Shown here: positions 52,075 through 60,571 of the stretch, in pieces
Numbering within the stretch: position 1 is the first letter of the stretch
Layout of the letters: every line of letters starts with the position of its first letter
Origin: CAVTWH01 sp963794685
GTDB lineage: Bacteria; Actinomycetota; Actinomycetes; Mycobacteriales; Micromonosporaceae
Assembly: GCA_963794685.1 (NCBI GenBank)
Contig: CAWCFK010000005.1
Coordinates: forward strand, 806,001 to 870,000
Direction: 5' to 3'
Length of the DNA stretch: 64,000 nucleotides
The notes under the pieces: model-generated
The model's database searches: none
What the model was told of the DNA's origin: nothing
The model's input: the letters and a program-made list of their open reading frames with translations, nothing else
Made by a program: the position numbers and the translations under genes

Positions 52075-52913
52075 GTGTGGCTGCCTTCTACCGTGGTGCT
52101 GCTGGGCTGGGGTGTGCGCGGCCTGGGGCCGGCGGCGGGACGTACCCGATCGGGGTCGGGCACCGCGTCGATCAGCGCCCGGGTGTAGGCCGCCCGCGGC
52201 GCCCGGAACAGCTCCTCGCGGCTGGCCTCCTCGACGATGCGGCCGTTCTCGATGACCGCGATGGAGGGGCAGAGGTACTTCACCACCGCCAGGTCGTGGG
52301 AGACGAACAGGATCGACAGCCCGGTGCGCGCCTGGATGGCCGTCAACAGGTTGAGTACCTGCGCCTGCACCGAGACGTCCAGTGACGACACCGGTTCGTC
52401 GCACACCAGCAGGCTGGGCTGCACCGCGAGGGCGCGGGCGATGGCGATGCGTTGGAGTTGGCCGCCGGAGAACAGGGCCGGGTGCGATGCCATCGCGTCG
52501 GCCGGGATACCGACGGCTTCGAGCAGTTCCGCGACCCGTTCGCGCCGTCGCGCTGCCGAGCGCTCCAGCCGGTGCACGAGCATGCCCTCGCTGACGAGCT
52601 GCTCCACCGTCATCCGCGGGTTGAGGCTGCCGGCCGGGTCCTGGAAGACCATCTGCACCTGGCGCCGGTAGGCCTGCAGTGCCTTGCCGGACAGGCGCAG
52701 GGCATCCTGGCCGCGGAACAGCACCTGGCCGTCGTCCGGCTTTTCCAGCCGCATGATGCAGCGCAGCACCGTCGACTTGCCGGATCCTGACTCGCCGACC
52801 AGCCCGAGGGTGCCCCCTTCGGGAACCCGTAGGTAGACGTCGTCCAGCGCGACGACCGGGGGCCGCCCGATCGCTCGGAACGATCTGCTGACTCCGCGCA
52901 CGTCCAGGATCAC
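52071..52913 (-). CDS. Oligopeptide-type ABC importer ATPase (DppF-like)
   Basis: This 280-residue ATPase has Walker A GESGSGKST, Q-loop QMVFQDPAGSLNPRMTV, signature LFSGGQLQRIAIARALAV, Walker B LLVCDEPVSSLD and the switch His LFVSHDLAVV. The QDP-x-x-SLNPR block is specific to the Dpp/Opp importers. It starts at a GTG within the stop of the second ATPase gene. It pairs with the next ATPase to drive one importer. Confidence 0.92.
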   Translation of the reverse strand: MILDVRGVSRSFRAIGRPPVVALDDVYLRVPEGGTLGLVGESGSGKSTVLRCIMRLEKPDDGQVLFRGQDALRLSGKALQAYRRQVQMVFQDPAGSLNPRMTVEQLVSEGMLVHRLERSAARRRERVAELLEAVGIPADAMASHPALFSGGQLQRIAIARALAVQPSLLVCDEPVSSLDVSVQAQVLNLLTAIQARTGLSILFVSHDLAVVKYLCPSIAVIENGRIVEEASREELFRAPRAAYTRALIDAVPDPDRVRPAAGPRPRTPQPSSTTVEGSHT

Positions 52914-53893
52914 CGGGCAGCCTCCCTGCTGAACGTGTCGCCACCGGCGAGGTGACAGGCGACCTGGTCTCCCCCGCGGCCGACGGGCAGCAGGGCCGGC
53001 ACGCTGGTGACGCACGCCGGCACGGCGACCGGGCACCTGGGGTGGAAGGCGCAGCCGCCGGGCCGCTGCGCCGGACTCGGCATCGCACCGGCCAGCGCCA
53101 CCAGTGCGCCGGGGGCGGTGTCCAACCGTGGGACTGCCGCATGCAGTGCGGCGGTGTAGGGGTGCTGCGGCGACCGGAGCAGCGCCGAGACGCTGCCCTG
53201 CTCGACGACCCGACCGGCGTACATGACGAGCATCCGGTCGGCGAAGTTGGCGACCACACCGAGGTCATGGGTGATCAGTAGTACCGCCAGTGCCCGGTCC
53301 TGCGCGACCCGCCCCAGCAGCTCCAGTACCTGCTGCTGGGCCCGGACGTCCAACGCCGTGGTGGGCTCGTCGGCGATGAGCAGGTCGGGTTCGGCGATCA
53401 GGGCGATCGCCATGACGACGCGCTGACGCATGCCGCCGGAGAACTCGTGGGGGTAGCCGCGCATCCGACGGGCGGCGTCGGCGATCCCGAGCTCGTCGAG
53501 CAGCCGCCGGGCCCGCTGCCACGCGGTGCGCCGCCCCACTCCGTGCACGATCAGCGGCTCGGCGACCTGGTCACCGATCGAGCGCATCGGGTGCAGCGCG
53601 GCCAGCGGGTCCTGGAACACCATCGAGATCTGCGCGCCGCGCACCTGGGTGAGTTCGCGTTCGGTCAGGCTGACCAACTGTCGTCCCTGATGGCGGACCG
53701 AACCGGACAGGTCGAGGTCGCGATCGAGACGCATCAGGCCGCGGGCCGTGACCGACTTGCCGGAGCCCGATTCGCCGACGATGGCCAGCCGTTCGCCGGC
53801 CCCGACCGCGAACGACACCCCGTCGACCAGGACCGGGCCGCCGGGCACGCGGATGGTGAGGTCGTCGACCGCCAGCAGTGCAGGCCCGGTCAC
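52910..53893 (-). CDS. Oligopeptide-type ABC importer ATPase (DppD-like)
   Basis: This 327-residue ATPase has Walker A GESGSGKSV, SMVFQDPLAALHPMRSIGDQV, signature FSGGMRQRVVMAIALI, Walker B LLIADEPTTALD and LLITHDLGVV. The C-terminal CAFHPRCPVAVPACV with three Cys is the iron-sulphur-type oligopeptide/dipeptide ATPase tail. It starts at a GTG and overlaps neighbours on both sides. Confidence 0.92.
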   Translation of the reverse strand: MTGPALLAVDDLTIRVPGGPVLVDGVSFAVGAGERLAIVGESGSGKSVTARGLMRLDRDLDLSGSVRHQGRQLVSLTERELTQVRGAQISMVFQDPLAALHPMRSIGDQVAEPLIVHGVGRRTAWQRARRLLDELGIADAARRMRGYPHEFSGGMRQRVVMAIALIAEPDLLIADEPTTALDVRAQQQVLELLGRVAQDRALAVLLITHDLGVVANFADRMLVMYAGRVVEQGSVSALLRSPQHPYTAALHAAVPRLDTAPGALVALAGAMPSPAQRPGGCAFHPRCPVAVPACVTSVPALLPVGRGGDQVACHLAGGDTFSREAAR

Positions 53894-54819
53894 CGCGGCA
53901 CCTTCCGGGCGAGTGAGGTGGCGACGCGCTGGCGCATCGCGGGATCCATGCGCAGGTGCAGCGCGTCACCGAACAGGCCGAACGCCACCGCGGTCACGGC
54001 GATCGCCAGGCCGGGGAAGAGCGCGGTCCACCACGCGGTCGACACGTGCCCCTGTGCCGTGGCGACCATGGCGCCCCACTCGGCGGTGGGCGGCTGGGCA
54101 CCGGCCCCGATGAACGACAGCCCACCCACGGTGATCACCGTGTTGCCGATGTCGCTGGCCCACTTCACCCAGAGCGGCGGCAGCGCGTTCGGCAGCACGT
54201 GGCGGGTCATCAGGCGGGTACGGGAGACGCCGAGCGTCCGGGCCCCGGCCACGAACGGCATCGCCATCTTCTCGCGCACGATTCCGCGCAGCAGCCGGGC
54301 GGTCATCGGCCAGCCGGTGAGGATCAGCGCCGCCGCGACGGTCCGCACGCCGGCGCCGAGCGCCGCGGTGACCGCGAGTGCGAACAGGAAGCCCGGGAAG
54401 GCGAGCACGGCGTCGGTGAGGCGCATCAGCACGTCGTCGAGCCAGCGTGGCCCGATGCTCGCGACGGTGGCGACGATCGTGCCGAGCAGGCCGTAGCCGG
54501 CGACGATGACGCTCGCCGCACCGAGCGAGGTCCGGCACCCGACGACCACCCGCCAGAAGACGTCCCGGCCCTGGTCGTCGGTGCCGAAGTAGTGCTGGGC
54601 GCTGGGCGGGGCGAACGCGTGCCTGATGTCCGAGAGGTAGATGTCCGGCGCCACCAACGGTCCGAGCAGGGCGGCGAGGACGATCAGGGCCACCAGGCCG
54701 ACGGTGACCTTGTCCAGCAGGGTCGACTCGTGCCTGCGCAGTGACCAGGACAACCGGGCCGGTCGGCGTACCAGCCGGAGCAGGGAGCGCCGGGCGAGGG
54801 GTGTCGGCTCGCCGGTCAT
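53890..54819 (-). CDS. ABC importer permease (DppC-like)
   Basis: This 309-residue permease has six hydrophobic segments, a cytosolic Arg-rich N-terminus, LLGPLVAPDIYLSDIRHAFAPPSAQHYFGTDDQGRDVFWRVVVGCRTSL (the DppC hallmark) and the EAA-type loop GARTLGVSRTRLMTRHVLPNALPPLWV. It pairs with the DppB-like permease encoded immediately upstream in the operon. Confidence 0.92.
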   Translation of the reverse strand: MTGEPTPLARRSLLRLVRRPARLSWSLRRHESTLLDKVTVGLVALIVLAALLGPLVAPDIYLSDIRHAFAPPSAQHYFGTDDQGRDVFWRVVVGCRTSLGAASVIVAGYGLLGTIVATVASIGPRWLDDVLMRLTDAVLAFPGFLFALAVTAALGAGVRTVAAALILTGWPMTARLLRGIVREKMAMPFVAGARTLGVSRTRLMTRHVLPNALPPLWVKWASDIGNTVITVGGLSFIGAGAQPPTAEWGAMVATAQGHVSTAWWTALFPGLAIAVTAVAFGLFGDALHLRMDPAMRQRVATSLARKVPR

Positions 54820-55847
54820 GACAGCTCCGCCGCACGCACGCGCGGGTCCCGGACCAACTGGACCAGGTCGACGACCAGGTTCGACACCACCACGATCAAA
54901 CCGATCACCAGGACGCAGCCCTCGACGGTGAGGGTGTCCTTGACTCTGATGGCGTTGGTCATCATGGAGCCGAGACCGGGCCGGCCGAACACCGACTCGA
55001 CCAGTATCGCGGTGCTGAACAGCGTTCCGAAGTCGACTCCGATGAGGATGATCACCGGCGTCAGCGCCGGGGGCAGGATGTGCGTGCGGATGAGGCGGGC
55101 CGGTCCGACCCCGGCCGCCCGCGCCACGGCGATGTGTTGGTGGGTGACCACCCGTAGGATCTCCGATCTGGTGACCCGGTACATCAGGCCGGTCTGTGGA
55201 ATCGACAGCACCAGCGCGGGCAGGATCACGTGCGAAAAGGCGTCCCGCGCGGCGGCGAAGTCGCCGGTCAGCAGGGCGTCCAGGGTCGGGGCGCCGGTCA
55301 CGTGCGGGACCTGGTAGCCGACCGAGAGCTGTCCGGAGATCGGGAAGACGTGCAGCTTCGCGCTCAGCAGCGACTGGGCCAGCAGGGCCAGCCAGAACGT
55401 CGGTGCGCCGGCCAGCACCATGACGGTCACCCGCCGGGTCGAGTCCCAGGCGCCGGAGGAGCGCAGTGCGGAGAAGGCCGCCAGCGGGACGGCGACGGTC
55501 ACGCTGATCAGCACCGCGACGATCACGACTTCCGCTGTGCTCGGCAGCTGGTCGGCGATGGCTGAGGCGACCGATCCGTGGGTCGAACTGGAGACGCCGA
55601 GATCACCGTGCAGGAGCCGGCCGAGGAATCGAAAGTACTGACTCACCGGGCCGCGGTCCAGGCCGAGCTTGGCCCGGACCGCGGCGACCTGGTCGGGAGT
55701 GGCCCACTCCCCGGCGGCGACCCGGGCCTCGTCGCCGGGGATGGCCTTGAGCAGTACGAATACCACCGTCGCCAGGGTGAGCAGGGTGCCGGCTCCGCCG
55801 AGCAGTCGGCGGGTGAGGAACAGCGCCGGACGCGCGAATCGGCTCAT
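54816..55847 (-). CDS. ABC importer permease (DppB-like)
   Basis: This 343-residue permease opens with a membrane helix (TRRLLGGAGTLLTLATVVFVLLKAIPGDEA). It has YFRFLGRLLHGDLGVSS and the EAA loop ARAAGVGPARLIRTHILPPALTPVII, followed by FGTLFSTAILVESVFGRPGLG, all typical of DppB. It starts at an ATG 27 bases after the binding-protein stop. Confidence 0.92.
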   Translation of the reverse strand: MSRFARPALFLTRRLLGGAGTLLTLATVVFVLLKAIPGDEARVAAGEWATPDQVAAVRAKLGLDRGPVSQYFRFLGRLLHGDLGVSSSTHGSVASAIADQLPSTAEVVIVAVLISVTVAVPLAAFSALRSSGAWDSTRRVTVMVLAGAPTFWLALLAQSLLSAKLHVFPISGQLSVGYQVPHVTGAPTLDALLTGDFAAARDAFSHVILPALVLSIPQTGLMYRVTRSEILRVVTHQHIAVARAAGVGPARLIRTHILPPALTPVIILIGVDFGTLFSTAILVESVFGRPGLGSMMTNAIRVKDTLTVEGCVLVIGLIVVVSNLVVDLVQLVRDPRVRAAELS

Positions 55848-55874
55848 GGCAGGTCCTCCTCCACCCGTGAACTG

Positions 55875-57446
55875 TCAGCTGCCGACGGTGATGGAGCGGT
55901 AGGAGATGCCCTCACCGGGCGATGGGATGTCGGTCCCCTTGAGGTCGGATCGCCACGCCCACAACATGCTCACCGTGTAGAGCGGCATGGTGGCGTAGTC
56001 GCCGTCGACGATCTGCTGCACGTTGGCGTAGAGCTCGCAGCGGGCGGCGGCGTCCGGCGTGACGATCGCCTTCTCGATCAGCGCGTCGACCCCCGGCTTG
56101 GCGTAGGCGCCGCGGTTGGTTCCGGTCTTCTTGGACCAGAAGGTGTTCACCACCATGACGCCGGTGTCCGGGTAGGACGCCCCCTCGCCGAGCAGCATGA
56201 TCGACGGGATGGTCTCCGGTTTGCTGAGCAACGTCAGGTAGTCGGAGAACGCGATCGGCTCCAGCTTGAGTTTGACGCCGATCTTCGACAGCTCCGACTG
56301 CAACAGGGTCGCCGCGGAGGCGTGTTCGGGGAAGTTCGGCTGATAGCGCATGGTGAGCGTGAGGTCGGACAGCCCGGCGTCGGCCAGTACCTTCTTGGCC
56401 TTGTCCAGGTCCTCGGTCGCGGTGGGCAGGGTGGGGCGGCAGGTCAGGTTGGTCGGCAGCGGACCGTTCGCGATCGTTCCCTGGTCCTTGTAGATGGTGG
56501 CGAGGGCGCCCTTGTAGTCGAAGGCGAGGCGCACGGCCTGCCGCACGGCCGGGTTGGCCGTCGGCCCTGCGGAGGTGTTGAAGTAGACCGCCATCTGGAA
56601 GGTGTCCGGTGACGCCGCGACCACGACGTTCTTGCCGGCGAAAGCGGCCTTGTCGTCGTAGGAGATCCAGCCCCCGTCGACGTTGCCGGCGAGGATTTCG
56701 TTGCGGATCGTCGCCTGGTCGTCGATCCGGCGCAGGGTGATGACCTTGGGTCGCTTCGGGTCGAAGCCCCAGAACTTGTCGACCCGGGACACCTGGTAGG
56801 TGCCGCCCGAGGCCGACACCAGCTGGAACGGGCCGGATCCGGCGTCGTGGTCGAGCAGCCAACTCTGCGCCTGGTCGCTGCCCGCGTGCTCGCCGACCAG
56901 CTTGGAATCCAGGATGTAGACGCGGCTCAGGGCCCCCATGAACAGTGAGTCCGGCTGGGTCAGCTCGATCTTCACGTGGGTGTCGTCCACGGCCGTGGAC
57001 GACTTGTAGGTCGAGATCTGCCCGATGATGCCCTGCCCGACCGCCTTGTAGCGGTCCAGCGAGTAGACGACGTCCTTGGCGGTCAGCGGCGCACCCGAGT
57101 GGAACGTGACGCCGGACCGCAGGGTGAGGTCGATGCTCGTGACGTCCGGCGAGTAGCTGAAGGTGGTCGCCAGCTGCGCGGCCATCTTGCCCTTGTCGTA
57201 GCCGATGAGGGTGTCGTAGAGGAGTTGGTCGGTGTTGTCGGTCTGCTGGTAGTCGGCGCGCGCCGGGTCGAGCGTGTTGATCTGGTTTCGGTACGCGATC
57301 ACGACGGTCTGGCTACGGTCGGAGCCGGTGCTCTGGCTACCTGCGCAGCCGGCGAGCAGCACTGCGGCGCCGGCTGCGGCGGCTACGGCACCGACGAGGC
57401 GGCCCGGTGCGCGACGCCAGCCGGATTGAGGTGTTGTTTCAGGCAT
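55875..57446 (-). CDS. Extracellular solute-binding lipoprotein, family 5
   Basis: This 523-residue protein is the binding subunit of the importer. It has a lipoprotein signal with lipobox LAGC (Cys34) and the family-5 signature RSGVTFHSGAPLTAKDVVYSLDR. Family members bind peptides, nickel, opines, sugars or oligosaccharides, so the ligand is not fixed by the family. It is the first gene of the leftward operon, and divergent GTATAC sites precede it. Confidence 0.92.
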   Translation of the reverse strand: MPETTPQSGWRRAPGRLVGAVAAAAGAAVLLAGCAGSQSTGSDRSQTVVIAYRNQINTLDPARADYQQTDNTDQLLYDTLIGYDKGKMAAQLATTFSYSPDVTSIDLTLRSGVTFHSGAPLTAKDVVYSLDRYKAVGQGIIGQISTYKSSTAVDDTHVKIELTQPDSLFMGALSRVYILDSKLVGEHAGSDQAQSWLLDHDAGSGPFQLVSASGGTYQVSRVDKFWGFDPKRPKVITLRRIDDQATIRNEILAGNVDGGWISYDDKAAFAGKNVVVAASPDTFQMAVYFNTSAGPTANPAVRQAVRLAFDYKGALATIYKDQGTIANGPLPTNLTCRPTLPTATEDLDKAKKVLADAGLSDLTLTMRYQPNFPEHASAATLLQSELSKIGVKLKLEPIAFSDYLTLLSKPETIPSIMLLGEGASYPDTGVMVVNTFWSKKTGTNRGAYAKPGVDALIEKAIVTPDAAARCELYANVQQIVDGDYATMPLYTVSMLWAWRSDLKGTDIPSPGEGISYRSITVGS

Positions 57447-57493
57447 CGTAGGCCTTCCTGGATGACGACGATCGTCCGAGCTGCAGCGCAGAC

Positions 57494-57574
57494 TGTATAC
57501 ACTAGACGCGCAGCCGTCGCGCTCATCTCGGTAAATTGTGGGTTACGGCGCTCCGACGGCGCCAACGGTATACA
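57494..57574. promoter_or_regulatory. Two GTATAC operator-like sites between importer and GntR genes
   Basis: TGTATACA (57494-57501) and GGTATACAA (from 57567) are palindromic sites 73 bases apart in the divergent region. FadR-type GntR proteins recognise short palindromes with a T-G-T/A-C-A frame, so these are natural operators for the adjacent regulator, one near each promoter. Confidence 0.55.
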
Positions 57575-57636
57575 ACCGGCACGATAGAGTGATCGCGGTG
57601 ACTGGGGATTGCCCGACACAGGAACGGAGTTCCGCG

Positions 57637-58317
57637 ATGGCCGGCTCGTCGGACAGGCGAACCAACGGAGTACGACCGGACAAGGACGAGCCGCTGTCGG
57701 TCCTGGTGCAGCGCGCCCTGCGCCGAAAGATCATCGTGGGTGAGTACCCCCAGGGCATGGCGCTGGCCGAGCAGCGGGTGGCGGCCGACCTGGCAGCGTC
57801 ACGGGTCCCGGTCCGGGAAGCGATGCCGATCCTGCAGCAGCAGGGCTTCGTGGAAACGTCTCCCCGCCGGACCTCGTGCGTCGTCACCTGGACCGAACAG
57901 CGGATCAACGACCTGTTCGACGCGCGGCTGGGCGTCGAGGTGATCGCGGTGGGGCGCGCGGCCCGGCGGGCGGGCGCCGGCATCGACAGCGAGAACCTGG
58001 AGTCGATCCTCGCCAAGGCCCGACAGCATCTGGTCGAGGGCGAAGCCCTGGAACTCGCCGAGACCAACAGCGCCGTCCACGTCGCCCTGGTCGCAGCCGC
58101 CGGCAACGCCCTGCTCAACGAGTTGATGCGGGTGATCAGCGGCCGGGTCGCCTGGGTCTTCTACCTCACCGCGGCCCGTGACCTGCACACCCAGGTGCAC
58201 GAGCACCACGCGATCACCGAGGCCATCCGCAACGGCAACGACCGCCTCGCCGAATCGCTGATGTGGGCCCACATCGAAGCGGGCCGGGTACCCACCATCG
58301 AAGCCCTGATCGGCTGA
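57637..58317 (+). CDS. GntR-family (FadR/FCD) transcriptional regulator
   Basis: This 226-residue regulator has an N-terminal winged helix (LSVLVQRALRRKIIVGEYPQGMALAEQRVAADLAASRVPVREAMPILQQQGFVE) and an all-helical FCD ligand-binding domain, with NDLFDARLGVEVIAVGRAARR and NSAVHVALVAAAGNALLNELM. The ATG is chosen because ACGGAG lies 7 bases before it. It faces the importer-catabolic operon and is expected to repress it until a pathway acid or sugar acid binds. FCD domains often bind carboxylates with a metal; His residues in VHVAL and HEHHAI fit. Confidence 0.9.
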   Translation: MAGSSDRRTNGVRPDKDEPLSVLVQRALRRKIIVGEYPQGMALAEQRVAADLAASRVPVREAMPILQQQGFVETSPRRTSCVVTWTEQRINDLFDARLGVEVIAVGRAARRAGAGIDSENLESILAKARQHLVEGEALELAETNSAVHVALVAAAGNALLNELMRVISGRVAWVFYLTAARDLHTQVHEHHAITEAIRNGNDRLAESLMWAHIEAGRVPTIEALIG

Positions 58318-58543
58318 CCCCGTCGATCCCGTTGCCGTGGCTGGGTTGCCGGTGAAGTCCACCGCCAGACGGCGTCGAACTGCCGGCCGGAACCGCGCCC
58401 GCCGCGTCACATCGGTCTGCGCATCGCCGCATTCATTGACAGGTGTACATGTCTGAGTGATAGCGTCCGAGACGGCCGCCGGTCCCCCGGTCGGGACGAC
58501 TGCTCGGTGGCCGATGGTGGGCGAACGTCAATGGGAGGCAATC

Positions 58544-59767
58544 GTGCAGGATCCCCGTCAATCTCAACTGGGCGCGTCCGCCGACGTGCATCGGCGGGGA
58601 GGCGAGTTTGACGGAGCCGCTCACGTGTCACGTCGAGCGCTCCTCGGGGCAGCGGCGGTTGTGCTTGCCGGGTTGCCCCTGGGCCTGGCGACACCCGCAT
58701 TCGGCGCATCGGCAAGTCCGGCAAAGCCGCGTGGCGAGGAGGGTCCGTTCGGGCCGGTGGTGGTAGCGGATCCGGGAGCAGGGGCGTCGTATGCCCGGGC
58801 CGTTCGACTGAGCGGATCAAGGTCCATGCTGGCGACTTTCCAGCAGTTCGGCGCGCCGGGGTTCCCGATCTTCCGCAGCGACGACGACGGCCACACCTGG
58901 CATCAACAGGGCAACGTACCCAGCACCGGCGATGTCACCGGCGTGTGGCTTCAGCCGTTCCTGTATGAGCTGCCGCGCGCCTTCGCTGGTCTTCCGAAGG
59001 GCGCGCTGCTGTGTGCCGGCAACGCACTGGGCGACTTCTCCAGCACGAAGATCGAGCTCTACGCGAGCCTCGACGACGGCGTCACCTGGACATTCCTGAG
59101 CACGGTTGCGGAGGGCGGCGCACCGGTCCCGGAAAACGGCCACACGCCCGTCTGGGAGCCATTCCTGCTGCTGCACGGCGACCGGCTGGTCTGCTACTAC
59201 TCCGACCAGCGGGACCCCGACTACGGCCAGAAGCTGGCCCATCAGACCAGCAGGGACCTGCGCACCTGGGGGCCGGTGGTCAACGATGCCGTGGGCACCG
59301 ACTACAGCCAGCGGCCCGGGATGACCACCGTCGCGCAGCTGCACCACAGCTTGTGGATCATGACCTACGAGGCCGGCGGCAACTCCGGCGACAACTTCTA
59401 CGCCGTCCACTACAAGCTGGCGAAGGATCCGGAGTCGTTCGGGCCGGCCCCAGCCGTCGTGCTCCACGACCAGGACGGCTACATCCCTTCGGCCGCCCCG
59501 GTCGTCGCGTGGTCGGACTCCGGGGGCCCGATGGGGACGATCGTGGTCACGGCAAACAGCGACCAGGACTTCTTCGTCAACCGGCATCTCGGTCACCCCG
59601 ACAAGTGGACCCGCGCGTCGTCGACGATCCCGGGAGGATACAGCCGCTTCACTATTCCGCTTGCGAGTACGGGACCGCGACGGGAACCCGGTCTCGTGTT
59701 CGTCGTGACCGGCCCCTACTACGCCGAGAGCGGTCCGATACAGGCTGGCGTGGTTCAACTGACCTGA
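58544..59767 (+). CDS. Tat-secreted BNR/sialidase-like glycosidase
   Basis: This 407-residue protein has a twin-arginine signal (VSRRALLGAAAVVLAGLPLGLATPAFGA) and a beta-propeller with Asp-box repeats, SDDDGHTW and SLDDGVTW. The architecture is that of exo-alpha-sialidases and related BNR-repeat glycosidases; I do not see a clear FRIP motif, so sialidase activity is not assured. The GTG at 58544 is chosen because GGGAGG lies 5 bases before it; ATG at 58514 is an alternative. It reads in the same direction as the GntR gene, but a 226-base gap suggests its own promoter, with TTGACA at 58436. Confidence 0.8.
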   Translation: MQDPRQSQLGASADVHRRGGEFDGAAHVSRRALLGAAAVVLAGLPLGLATPAFGASASPAKPRGEEGPFGPVVVADPGAGASYARAVRLSGSRSMLATFQQFGAPGFPIFRSDDDGHTWHQQGNVPSTGDVTGVWLQPFLYELPRAFAGLPKGALLCAGNALGDFSSTKIELYASLDDGVTWTFLSTVAEGGAPVPENGHTPVWEPFLLLHGDRLVCYYSDQRDPDYGQKLAHQTSRDLRTWGPVVNDAVGTDYSQRPGMTTVAQLHHSLWIMTYEAGGNSGDNFYAVHYKLAKDPESFGPAPAVVLHDQDGYIPSAAPVVAWSDSGGPMGTIVVTANSDQDFFVNRHLGHPDKWTRASSTIPGGYSRFTIPLASTGPRREPGLVFVVTGPYYAESGPIQAGVVQLT

Positions 59768-59825
59768 CAGGCGCGGCTGGACCGGGTGGCAGCGGCAGCC
59801 GGAAGGTCTGGCAGGCTTGGGCCGC

Positions 59826-60440
59826 ATGATCGATGAGTTCGCGAAGGAGTACCTGCACAGCGACCTGCGCGGGATCCGCCAGACCATGCTGTGGAAGCTC
59901 GACGGGTTGCCCGACTACGACGTGCGCCGCCCCCTGACCGTGACGGGAACCAACCTCCTCGGCTTGGTCAAGCACCTGTCGATCTGGGAGTCCAGGTATT
60001 TCGGTGAGGTCTTCGGGCGGCCATTCCCCCAGGCGCTGCCCCGGTGGGACGACGCTGCCGAGCGCGGCACGGACATGTGGGCGGGCGAGCACGAGACGCG
60101 CGAGGAGATCATCGACCGGTACCGTCGCGTGTGGGAGCACTCGGACGCGACGATCGGCACCCTTGCCATCGACTCGCCCGGCCACGTGCCGTGGTGGCCA
60201 CGCCCCGACGTGCGGCTGCTCACCATCCTGGTCCACATGCTCACCGAGACCAGCCGGCACGCCGGACACGCCGACATCCTGCGCGAGCAGCTGGACGGCT
60301 CGACAGGGGCGGTAGCCGGATCGGCGGACCCCCGGCACGATGCGGCGTTCTGGCAGGCGCGGCGGGCGACGATCGAGCGGGCCGCCATGGCGTCTGTCGC
60401 CAAGCCCGCCCACAATGGTTCCATCGACCCGCACGACTGA
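59826..60440 (+). CDS. DinB-family protein (DUF664-like)
   Basis: This 204-residue four-helix-bundle protein matches the DinB/DUF664 family. It has YLHSDLRGIRQTMLWKLDGLPDYDVRRPLTVTGTNLLGLVKHLSIWESRYFGEVFG and a C-terminal LLTILVHMLTETSRHAGHADILREQLDG. The three metal-type His residues (His in KHLSIWE, and two in ETSRHAGHAD) are present. Family members are putative metal-dependent thiol transferases or hydrolases. The ATG is chosen over a TTG three codons upstream. A stable hairpin follows. Confidence 0.88.
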   Translation: MIDEFAKEYLHSDLRGIRQTMLWKLDGLPDYDVRRPLTVTGTNLLGLVKHLSIWESRYFGEVFGRPFPQALPRWDDAAERGTDMWAGEHETREEIIDRYRRVWEHSDATIGTLAIDSPGHVPWWPRPDVRLLTILVHMLTETSRHAGHADILREQLDGSTGAVAGSADPRHDAAFWQARRATIERAAMASVAKPAHNGSIDPHD

Positions 60441-60491
60441 ACGCCACGCCCGACGGGTACCGCAGTCCGCGTCGGCGAATACCTCCCGGGC

Positions 60492-60535
60492 GGTCAGGGC
60501 CGCGACCGACGGTTGCGTCGGACCCGGCCCTGACC
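60492..60535. terminator. Hairpin terminator between convergent genes
   Basis: GGTCAGGGCC (60492-60501) pairs with GGCCCTGACC (60526-60535), and an inner CCGAC/GTCGG stem extends the fold. It follows the DinB gene. A second hairpin, GGCGCCTG/CAGGCGCC (60555-60580), overlaps the stop codon of the leftward propeller gene. Confidence 0.8.
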
Positions 60536-60571
60536 TGTTGTCCCCTAGGACTGCGGCGCCTGGCGCTACGG

